Shown piece by piece: positions 40,776 through 47,845 of a stretch of DNA of 64,000 nucleotides. The stretch is from Kineococcus terrestris. Lineage in GTDB: Bacteria > Actinomycetota > Actinomycetes > Actinomycetales > Kineococcaceae. The DNA is taken from assembly GCF_041020765.1 (NCBI RefSeq), contig NZ_JBEUEJ010000002.1; one strand, given 5' to 3'. The notes under the pieces are model-generated. The model saw only the letters and a list, made by a program, of their open reading frames with translations, was not told the origin of the DNA and made no database searches. The stretch's first letter is position 1. Every line of letters begins with the position of its first letter. The position numbers were made by a program, and so were the translations under genes.

Positions 40776-41642
40776 GTGACCTCGTCCCTGCCCGCCGCGC
40801 GCGCCGCCCGCGCGGCCCTGCGCCGCGCGGTGCTGGCCGCGAGCGTGCTGGACGACGTGGACGTCGACCTCGACGACGCGGGCGTCCACCTGCCCGGCTG
40901 CGCGTCCCTGGACTGGGCCGTGCTCGAGGCCGCCGCCGCGGGCGCCCCGGGCGCGCCGGCCGGCGAGGAGCCCCGGCGCCGGCGCGTGCGCGACCTGCTG
41001 CTGGCCCACCGCGCCGCGCACCGGCGCGGCGCGCGCCGCGTCGCCCTCGCGGTGGCGGTGGACGCGGACGTGCACCCCGGGCGGGCGTGGGCGGCCCGCC
41101 GGTTCACCGGCGGCGCGCTGGACGTGGGCCCGGCCGTGGTGCTCACCGGCCCCGACGGCCGCGAGCGGGCGCTGCCGCTGGCGGCCGCGACCGCCCGGGC
41201 CACGGGATCCTCGCCCGCGCTGACCGGTGCCGACCTCGACCACGTCGACGCGATGGGCGCGCTGGCGGCGCAGCGCCTGGCCCGCGACGCCGGCGCCCGC
41301 GGTGGCGGGGTGCTGCGGCCCGTGGGCGGCTGCGACGTGCCGACCCTGCTGACGTCCCCGGCGCTGCGCGCGCACCTGACCGCCCCCGGCGACGGGCCGG
41401 GCGCCGGCTCGGGCCCCGGGGCGGCTCACGGGGGCGTGGGCCTGCTGCGCGCCGTGGCGGTGCCCGCGCGCTCGCGCGGCTGGTTCGACCTGGCCCGGAT
41501 CGACCCGGCCTTCGTGGCCGCGGCGTGGAGCGCCACCGACCCCCTGGAGCGGGGGGCGGCGCGCCCGCTGCTCGTCTCGCGCCACGAGGTCGCGCACGCG
41601 CCGCGGACGGTGCGGCTGGCCGAGGTCGTCCTCCAGCAGTGA
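40776..41642 (+). CDS. uncharacterised 288-residue protein
   Basis: I do not recognise this protein. It has an alpha/beta character with strands like VDVDLDDAGVHLPG, ARRVALAVAVDADVHPG and VGPAVVLTGPDGRERALPL, a mid-section GADLDHVDAMGALAAQRLARD and a C-terminal RLAEVVLQQ. There is no signal peptide and no membrane helix. It is divergent from the anti-sigma-like gene across about 284 bases and convergent with dxs. Codon bias is normal for this genome, which supports coding. Confidence 0.6.
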   Translation: MTSSLPAARAARAALRRAVLAASVLDDVDVDLDDAGVHLPGCASLDWAVLEAAAAGAPGAPAGEEPRRRRVRDLLLAHRAAHRRGARRVALAVAVDADVHPGRAWAARRFTGGALDVGPAVVLTGPDGRERALPLAAATARATGSSPALTGADLDHVDAMGALAAQRLARDAGARGGGVLRPVGGCDVPTLLTSPALRAHLTAPGDGPGAGSGPGAAHGGVGLLRAVAVPARSRGWFDLARIDPAFVAAAWSATDPLERGAARPLLVSRHEVAHAPRTVRLAEVVLQQ

Positions 41643-41687
41643 CGCAGCGGCGGCCGGGGTCACCGGCCGCGGGTCAGCCGCTGCGGG

Positions 41688-43619
41688 TCAGCCGCCGGGG
41701 CGCACCGCCGGGTCGCCGGCGGCGTCGGCGTCCTGCGAGCCCTGGGCCCGCCGGGCCACGGCCTCCACCACGCGCCGGGCCACGTGCTGCGGCGACAGGC
41801 CCGCCTCGTCGAGGATGGCGTCGCGCCCGCCGTGGTCGACGAAGCGCTGCGGCAGCGCGAACGTCTGCAGCGGGGTGGTCACGTCGGCGGCGCGCAGCGC
41901 GTCGGCCAGGGCGCTGCCCACGCCCCCGGCCTCGCAGCCGTCCTCGACGACGGCGACGTGCCGGTGCGAGGCGGCCAGCTCGACCAGGGCCGGGTCCACG
42001 GGCGTCACCCAGCGGGGGTCGACGACGGTGACGCCGACCCCGTGCGCGCGCAGCCGGGCGGCCACGTCCAGGCACCGCGGGACCATCGCGCCGACGGCGA
42101 CGAGCAGGACGTCGTCGCCCTCGCGCCAGCGCTCCCCCTCCAGCACGTCGGCGTGCCCGGTGCGGGCGATCGCCGGCAGGTCGGCCGGCACCTTGCCCTT
42201 GCTGAAGCGCAGGACGGTGGGCGCGTCCTCGACGGCGACGGCCTCGCGCAGCTCCTCGCGCAGCGTCGTGGCGTCGCGGGGGGCGGCCAGGCGCAGCCCC
42301 GGCACCAGGCGGGTCAGGGCCATGTCCCACACGCCGTGGTGGCTGGCGCCGTCGGGGCCGGTGACCCCGGCGCGGTCCAGGACGAACGTGACGCCCGCGC
42401 GGTGCAGCGCGACGTCCATGAGCAGCTGGTCGAACGCCCGGTTGAGGAAGGTGGCGTAGACGGCGACGACGGGGTGCAGGCCGCCGGCGGCCATCCCGGC
42501 CGCGGACGTGGCCGCGTGCTGCTCGGCGATGCCGACGTCGAAGACCCGCTCGGGGTGGGCGCGGGCGAACGGCCCGAGGCCGACGGGGATCTGCATGGCG
42601 GCGGTGATGCCGACGACGTCGCGGCGCACCTCGCCGATCGCGACCATCTCCTCGGCGAACACGCTGGTCCAGGAGGAGCCGCTGGAGGCCTGCGCCTCGC
42701 CCGTCTCGGGGTCGATGACGCCGACGGCGTGGAAGTGGTCGGCGTCGTTGTCCAGGGCGGGCTTGTAGCCGCGGCCCTTCTGGGTGATGACGTGCACGAT
42801 GACGGGGCCGCCGTAGGAGCGGGCGCGGCGCAGGGCGTGCTCGACGGCGACGGCGTCGTGGCCGTCGACGGGACCGACGTACTTCAGGCCCAGGTCCTCG
42901 AACAGCCCCTGCGGGGCGACGATGTCCTTGATGCCCTTCTTCATCCCGTGCAGCGTGTCGTAGGCGAAGCGGCCGGGGGCCCCGCCGCGGCGCAGCGACT
43001 GCTTGCCCCAGTCCAGGAGCTTCTCGTACTCGCGGGTGGTGCGCAGGGTCGCCAGGTGGGTGGCCATCCCGCCGATGGTCGGCGCGTAGGAGCGCTCGTT
43101 GTCGTTGACGACGACGATGACGGGCCGCTGGGCGGCGGCGATGTTGTTCAGCGCCTCCCAGGCCATGCCGCCGGTCAGGGCGCCGTCGCCGACGACGGCG
43201 GCGACCCGCCGGTCGGTCTGGCCGCTCAGCTCGAACGCCTTGGCCAGGCCGTCGGCCCACGACAGCGACGTGGAGGCGTGCGAGTTCTCCACGACGTCGT
43301 GCTCGCTCTCGGCGCGCGAGGGGTAGCCGGACAGGCCGCCGGCCTCGCGCAGGCGGGAGAAGTCCTGCCGGCCGGTGAGCAGCTTGTGCACGTAGCTCTG
43401 GTGGCCGGTGTCGAAGACCAGCCGGTCGCGCGGGGAGTCGAAGACCCGGTGCAGCGCGATGGTCAGCTCGACGACCCCGAGGTTGGGGCCCAGGTGCCCG
43501 CCGGTGCGGCTGACGGCGCGGACGAGGAAGTCCCGGACCTCAGCGGCCAGCGCCGGCAGCTGCTCCGGGGCCAGGGCCCTGAGGTCCTCGGGACCCGTGA
43601 TCGATGCGAGCAGCCCCAT
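41688..43619 (-). CDS. dxs: 1-deoxy-D-xylulose-5-phosphate synthase
   Basis: A 643-residue thiamine-diphosphate enzyme joining pyruvate and glyceraldehyde 3-phosphate, the first step of the MEP isoprenoid route. The ThDP motif starts GDGALTGGMAWEALNNIA and ends NDNERSYAP; the N-terminal GGHLGPNLGVVELTIALH and the pyrimidine-side Glu in GIAEQHAATSAAGMA are present. ATG at 43619 with AGGAGG upstream (ten-base spacing). The C-terminal tail is Gly/Asp-rich. It matches the mycobacterial rnd-dxs neighbourhood. Confidence 0.96.
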   Translation of the reverse strand: MGLLASITGPEDLRALAPEQLPALAAEVRDFLVRAVSRTGGHLGPNLGVVELTIALHRVFDSPRDRLVFDTGHQSYVHKLLTGRQDFSRLREAGGLSGYPSRAESEHDVVENSHASTSLSWADGLAKAFELSGQTDRRVAAVVGDGALTGGMAWEALNNIAAAQRPVIVVVNDNERSYAPTIGGMATHLATLRTTREYEKLLDWGKQSLRRGGAPGRFAYDTLHGMKKGIKDIVAPQGLFEDLGLKYVGPVDGHDAVAVEHALRRARSYGGPVIVHVITQKGRGYKPALDNDADHFHAVGVIDPETGEAQASSGSSWTSVFAEEMVAIGEVRRDVVGITAAMQIPVGLGPFARAHPERVFDVGIAEQHAATSAAGMAAGGLHPVVAVYATFLNRAFDQLLMDVALHRAGVTFVLDRAGVTGPDGASHHGVWDMALTRLVPGLRLAAPRDATTLREELREAVAVEDAPTVLRFSKGKVPADLPAIARTGHADVLEGERWREGDDVLLVAVGAMVPRCLDVAARLRAHGVGVTVVDPRWVTPVDPALVELAASHRHVAVVEDGCEAGGVGSALADALRAADVTTPLQTFALPQRFVDHGGRDAILDEAGLSPQHVARRVVEAVARRAQGSQDADAAGDPAVRPGG

Positions 43620-43772
43620 GCTCCGGTGGCCTCCTGGCGTGCGGCGTCGTCCTGCGGTCGCGGCGCGGCGGGGTGCCCGGGCGCGTCGCGGGTCGAGTGT
43701 AGGAGCGCCGGGGCGCCGCGGCGCGGGAAGAGCACCCCGACGGGCGGGCCCGCACCGGATCTGCACACGGAC

Positions 43773-43844
43773 GGCCCGCTCACCGGCCCGCTCACCGGCC
43801 CGCTCACCGGCCCGATCACCGGCCCGCTCACCGGCCCGCTCACC
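43773..43844. repeat. 12-bp tandem repeat, six copies, upstream of dxs
   Basis: Six head-to-tail copies of ggcccgctcacc, the fourth with one change (gatc). They lie between the dxs start and the small gene at 43840; that gene's stop codon is inside the last copy. Read on the minus strand they would encode a (Val-Ser-Gly-Pro) run, but this has no gene context. Confidence 0.95.
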
Positions 43845-44241
43845 AGGGCGGCGGCGCGGCGCGCAGCAGGGCGTCGTGGACGAGGCCGACGGCGCGGGCC
43901 AGGCGCCGCAGCCGCAGCTGCTCGCGCTCCAGGACGTCGAAGACCGCCGGGGCGGTCTCGGGCGGCAGGTGCCCGGACAGGTCGCGGCGCGCGGTGCCCA
44001 GGGCGCGGCGCACCTGCTCCTGGCCGGCGGCGGCGTGGTGGGCGACGAGCCAGGCCAGCAGCACCGGGTGGCGGCGCACCGGCGGGTAGCCGCGGTACTC
44101 CGGCGGCGCCTGGTCCAGCAGCCAGTCCGTGGCGGCCGCCTCCCAGCCCTCCGCCCCGGCCGGGGGGACCTCCTGCGGCCAGCCGGGCGGGCCGTGCCGG
44201 GGACGCCGCCGCGCGGGCGCGGCGGACGGTTCCTCGAACAC
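43840..44241 (-). CDS. conserved actinobacterial hypothetical protein
   Basis: A 133-residue helical protein. The conserved middle (PPEYRGYPPVRRHPVLLAWL) and the end (LRRLARAVGLVHDALLRA) recur in actinobacterial proteins of unknown role. There is no signal or membrane helix. The start (GTG 44241) lacks a good Shine-Dalgarno. It stands between patB and dxs on the same strand. Confidence 0.65.
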   Translation of the reverse strand: MFEEPSAAPARRRPRHGPPGWPQEVPPAGAEGWEAAATDWLLDQAPPEYRGYPPVRRHPVLLAWLVAHHAAAGQEQVRRALGTARRDLSGHLPPETAPAVFDVLEREQLRLRRLARAVGLVHDALLRAAPPPW

Positions 44242-44275
44242 GCGTTCGACGCTACCGCGCGGCGCGCGGGACGGC

Positions 44276-45457
44276 TCAGCCGTCCAGGGCGGCCGCCATC
44301 CGCCGCACCGCCTCGGTGAGCACGTCCTCGCCCGTGGCGAGGTTCAGGCGCGCGAAGCCGCGGCCGGCGGGCCCGAACTCGTGCCCGGCGCTGAGCGCGA
44401 CCCGGCCGCGCTCCAGCAGCACCCGGGCCGGGTCGTCGCCCAGGCCGAGGTCGCGGCAGTCCAGCCACGCCAGGTACGTGGCCCGGGACGGCGCGCGCCG
44501 CACCGCCGGCAGGTGCTCGGCGAGCAGGGCGTCCAGCAGCGCGCGCCGGCGGGCCAGGCCGTCCAGGAGGCCGTCCAGCCACTCCCCGCCGGCCCGGAAC
44601 GCCGCCGCGTGGGCGAGGACGCCCAGGTGGGCGACACCGTGCCCGGCCTCCTCCGGCAGCCGCGCCAGGTCGCCGGCCGCGGCGGGCCCGGCCAGCAGCA
44701 GCGCGGCCGGGACGCCCGCGAGGTTCCAGCCCTTGCTGGCCGACGTCAGGGCCGTCCCGAGCCCGGTCGGGTCGTGGGCCAGGTACGGCGCGAAACCGGC
44801 GGCGGGGTCGGCCAGCGGGGCGTGCACCTCGTCGGCGACCACGCGCACCCCGCGGGCGGCGGCCAGCTCGGCCAGCGCGGTCAGCTCGGCGGCGGTGTGC
44901 ACGGTGCCGGTGGGATTCTGCGGGTTGCACAGCAGGTGGACGACCTCGCCGCGGGCGCGCTCGCGCGCGTACGCCGCCTCCAGCGCCGGCAGGTCCAGGC
45001 GCCCGGCGGCGGTCAGCGGGACGTCGACGACGCGGTGGCCCGAACGCTCGGCGAAGGCGCGGAACGGCGGGTAGACGGGCGTGTTGACGACCACCGCGGC
45101 GCCGGGCCCGGACACCAGCCGCAGCGCCTCCACGACCCCGGTCATGACGTCGGGCACGAGGGCCGTGCGGGCGACGTCGACCTCCCAGCCCCAGCGGCGC
45201 CGGGCGAAGCCGGCGAAGGCGCGGGCCAGGTCGTCGCCGTGGGCGTAGCCGGTGTCGCCGCGGGTGACGGCGTCGTGCAGGGCGGCGGCCACGGGCGCGG
45301 CGAGCAGGACGTCCATCTCGGCCACCCACAGCGGCAGCACGTCCGGCGGGTGGAAGCGCCACTTCAGGCTCGTGCGGCTGCGCACCTGGCCGATCCGCAC
45401 GTCCCCGAGCGGGTCCGGGCGGGTGCGGGTCCCCTGCTCGCGCTCGTGCGGCGTCAC
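44276..45457 (-). CDS. PatB/MalY-type aminotransferase (C-S lyase)
   Basis: A 393-residue fold-type I PLP enzyme. Sites seen: SLKWRFHPPDVLPLWVAEMD (family N-terminus), NTPVYPPF, NPQNPTG, ADEVHAPL, and the PLP Lys in TSASKGWNLAG. Members act as cystathionine beta-lyase or cysteine-S-conjugate beta-lyase. GTG at 45457 is chosen for the family N-terminus, and it is divergent from the universal stress gene. Confidence 0.88.
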   Translation of the reverse strand: MTPHEREQGTRTRPDPLGDVRIGQVRSRTSLKWRFHPPDVLPLWVAEMDVLLAAPVAAALHDAVTRGDTGYAHGDDLARAFAGFARRRWGWEVDVARTALVPDVMTGVVEALRLVSGPGAAVVVNTPVYPPFRAFAERSGHRVVDVPLTAAGRLDLPALEAAYARERARGEVVHLLCNPQNPTGTVHTAAELTALAELAAARGVRVVADEVHAPLADPAAGFAPYLAHDPTGLGTALTSASKGWNLAGVPAALLLAGPAAAGDLARLPEEAGHGVAHLGVLAHAAAFRAGGEWLDGLLDGLARRRALLDALLAEHLPAVRRAPSRATYLAWLDCRDLGLGDDPARVLLERGRVALSAGHEFGPAGRGFARLNLATGEDVLTEAVRRMAAALDG

Positions 45458-45594
45458 GGGCCGATCCTGCCCCGGCGGCCGGCCGGCGGCCCCCGCGGGC
45501 CCGGCGGGCACCCGGGACCTCCGTCCCTGGTGGGTGCCCGGACCCGCGGGGGACGCTGGTCGCGGCACCCGCCCACCCCTCCCGGAGGTCCGCC

Positions 45595-46488
45595 GTGGAC
45601 ACGCTCGCCGCCGTCACCGCCCCGCCCGCGCGCCCCGCCGGCGCGCCCACCGGCCGGACCGGTGCCGGGTCCTCGGGCGGGGGCCCCGCGGCAGCGCCCG
45701 TCGTCGTGGGCTACGACGGCTCCCCCGACGCCGTGCGCGCGCTGGTGCTGGCCGCCGACGACGCGGCCGGGACCGGCTCGCCGCTGCACGTGCTGACGGT
45801 GGCCCGGCTGGGCGAGGACCCCGCTGCCCGGACCGCGGCACCGGCCGCGGGTGCCGACCCGGGCGCCGGCGACCACGCGGTGGAGCCGGTGGCGCGCGCC
45901 GAGGAGGTGCTGCGCCACGCCGGCGCGCTGGTGGAGCGGCTGCACCCGGGGCTGCCGGTGGTCCGCCACCTGCACATGGGGCCGGTGGCCACGGCGCTGC
46001 GCTCCGCGGCCCGCGACGCGCGGCTGCTCGTGGTGGGCGCCCGCGGCACCGGCGGGGAGTTCCTGCCCGGCCTGGGCGACGTGGCCGCCGAGCTGGTGGC
46101 CGGCTCCCCCGTGCCGGTGCTCGTCGTGACGGCGGCCGCGCCCGAGCCGGCGGGCCCGGGCGGCGCCGCGGGCGCGACGGTCGCCGCGGTCCACGGGGAC
46201 GGCCGCCACGGCGGCGACGACGACGCGGTGGTGCGCCGGGCGCAGGACTGGGCGGGCCGGCACGGCGGGGCGGTGCACGTGGTGCGCACCTGCCGCCCCG
46301 ACGAGCGCTGGTCCTCCCGGGACGACGCGCTGCTGTCCGCGGGGGCGGGCGCGGGCGTGCTCGTGGTGGCCGCCCCGGACGACGACGCCGACGGCCTCGG
46401 CGGGCGCGGTCCCGGCCGGCAGGTCCTGGGGCGCGCGCTGTGCCCGGTGCTGGTCGTGCCGGCCGCCGAGGCCGCCGCCGCCCGCTGA
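45595..46488 (+). CDS. tandem universal stress protein
   Basis: A 297-residue protein of two USP domains. The first has VVVGYDGSPDAVRALVLA and the ATP-loop VVGARGTGGEFLPGLGDVAAE (near 140-160), close to the ATP-binding G-x2-G-x9-G-S/T pattern. The second half (from about 190) is shorter and ends with CPVLVVPAAEA. GTG with GGAGG six bases upstream. Such proteins are induced under hypoxia and stress in actinobacteria. Confidence 0.85.
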   Translation: MDTLAAVTAPPARPAGAPTGRTGAGSSGGGPAAAPVVVGYDGSPDAVRALVLAADDAAGTGSPLHVLTVARLGEDPAARTAAPAAGADPGAGDHAVEPVARAEEVLRHAGALVERLHPGLPVVRHLHMGPVATALRSAARDARLLVVGARGTGGEFLPGLGDVAAELVAGSPVPVLVVTAAAPEPAGPGGAAGATVAAVHGDGRHGGDDDAVVRRAQDWAGRHGGAVHVVRTCRPDERWSSRDDALLSAGAGAGVLVVAAPDDDADGLGGRGPGRQVLGRALCPVLVVPAAEAAAAR

Positions 46489-46506
46489 GGACCCCGCCCG
46501 CGGGCG

Positions 46507-46896
46507 TCAGGACAGGACGAACCAGACGGTCTTGCCGCGGCCGGCGCTGGAGACGCCCCAGCGGTCGCTGATGATGTCGACGAGGGCCACGCCGCGGCCG
46601 CCCTCGGCGTCGGGCGGGACGTCGCGGCGCACCGGGGGGGCCGGGTGGCCGTCGCTGACGGACACCTGCAGGCCGGCGGTCCCGTCGCACTCCACGCGCA
46701 CCCGCACGGGCGGGCCGCCGTGGCGCACCGCGTTGGTCACCAGCTCGGAGACGAGCAGCTGCGCCTCGTCGAGGACGCGGGCGTGGTGGACGCTGCAGTA
46801 CGCCCGCGTCAGGAAGTCCCGGGCCTCGCGGGCCGAGCCCTCGTGGTCGGGGAGGACCAGCTCCGCCGCGGGGGTCGCCTCGCACACCCGGCCCAT
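46507..46896 (-). CDS. anti-sigma-factor-type GHKL ATPase
   Basis: A 129-residue compact RsbW/SpoIIAB-like kinase-fold protein: SELVTNAVRHGG (N box), VSVSDGHPAPP, GGRGVALVDIISDRWG and GKTVWFVLS. Full-length for the family, without insertion. It likely binds an anti-sigma antagonist or acts as a serine kinase. ATG start. Lies convergent with the USP gene and upstream of the HDOD gene; no sigma factor in the window. Confidence 0.85.
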   Translation of the reverse strand: MGRVCEATPAAELVLPDHEGSAREARDFLTRAYCSVHHARVLDEAQLLVSELVTNAVRHGGPPVRVRVECDGTAGLQVSVSDGHPAPPVRRDVPPDAEGGRGVALVDIISDRWGVSSAGRGKTVWFVLS

Positions 46897-46984
46897 CCTG
46901 CCGCCGCCCCCCGCGGGCCGCGCGGCGGGGTCGCGCGGCGCGCCGGGCGGCGCACCGGGCGGCGCGGCGGGCGGGACGCGGGGC

Positions 46985-47845
46985 TCAGGACGTCAGCAGG
47001 CGGACCATGTCGGCGGCGGTGCGCTCCACGGGCGCGCGCAGGGCGTCCAGCTCGGCGTCGCGCACGTGCCCGGCGGACAGGTGCCCGGCCGGGCGCGGGG
47101 CGCGCGCGGGGTCCAGCACGCGCTCGGACAGCTCCAGGCCCAGCCGCACGGCCACGGCCAGCGGCCGCGCCGGGCCGGGCTGGTCGACCTGGGCGAGGGC
47201 GAGGGCCAGGTCGTCGGGGAACGCCCACGCGGCCAGGGCCTCGGCGGACACGCGGGTGTGCACGGCGCCGTAGCGGCGCGCCTCCGCGGCCAGCAGCTCC
47301 TCGCGGTCGGCGGCCGCGGTCAGCAGCTGCGGGTAGCGCACGGGGTCGCAGCGCACCAGCAGGGCCTGGCCCAGGCGCGCCAGCAGCCCCAGGCTGAAGG
47401 CCTCCGGCTGCAGGGCGCCCAGCCGGGCGGCGACCTCGCCGGCGGCGACAGCGGTCAGCAGGCTGCGGTCCCAGAAGCCGTCCAGCTCCGGCGGGACGTC
47501 GTCGAGGCCGGCCATGGCCGTCACGGCCAGGCTGCGCACGGTGGAGAAGCCGACGACGGTCACGGCGAAGGAGGGCGCCGACACGCGCCCGGACAGCCCG
47601 AAGTAGGCGGAGTTGGCCAGCCGCAGCACCTTGGCGGTCAGGGCGGGGTCGTAGCTGAGCGTGCGGCCCAGGGAGGTGGCGTCCGAGCGGGCGTCGTCGG
47701 CCTCGGCGATGACGCGCGCGGCGACGGGCCGGTGGGCGGGCAGGTCGTCCAGGGCGGAGGAGATGCGCCCGAGGACCTCGACGGCGCCGGCGGTGGTGTC
47801 CTCCACGGTGCCGGTGCCGGTCACCGCGGGACGCCGCCCGATCAC
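46985..47845 (-). CDS. HDOD-domain protein
   Basis: A 286-residue HDOD signalling protein. LSYDPALTAKVLRLANSAYFG and AVTVVGFSTVRSLAVTAMAG are the HDOD core (about 60-110). HDOD domains resemble HD phosphodiesterases but lack the metal residues, so it is probably a signalling scaffold. GTG overlaps the stop of the GGDEF-EAL gene, linking it to c-di-GMP metabolism. Confidence 0.88.
   Translation of the reverse strand: MIGRRPAVTGTGTVEDTTAGAVEVLGRISSALDDLPAHRPVAARVIAEADDARSDATSLGRTLSYDPALTAKVLRLANSAYFGLSGRVSAPSFAVTVVGFSTVRSLAVTAMAGLDDVPPELDGFWDRSLLTAVAAGEVAARLGALQPEAFSLGLLARLGQALLVRCDPVRYPQLLTAAADREELLAAEARRYGAVHTRVSAEALAAWAFPDDLALALAQVDQPGPARPLAVAVRLGLELSERVLDPARAPRPAGHLSAGHVRDAELDALRAPVERTAADMVRLLTS

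Noticed and set aside
43463..43843. VSGP-repeat reading frame (minus)
   Set aside because: It only translates the 12-bp tandem repeat and runs into dxs; no homology or start signal.
43773..43844. CRISPR array
   Set aside because: Repeats are contiguous 12-mers with no spacers, and no cas gene is near.
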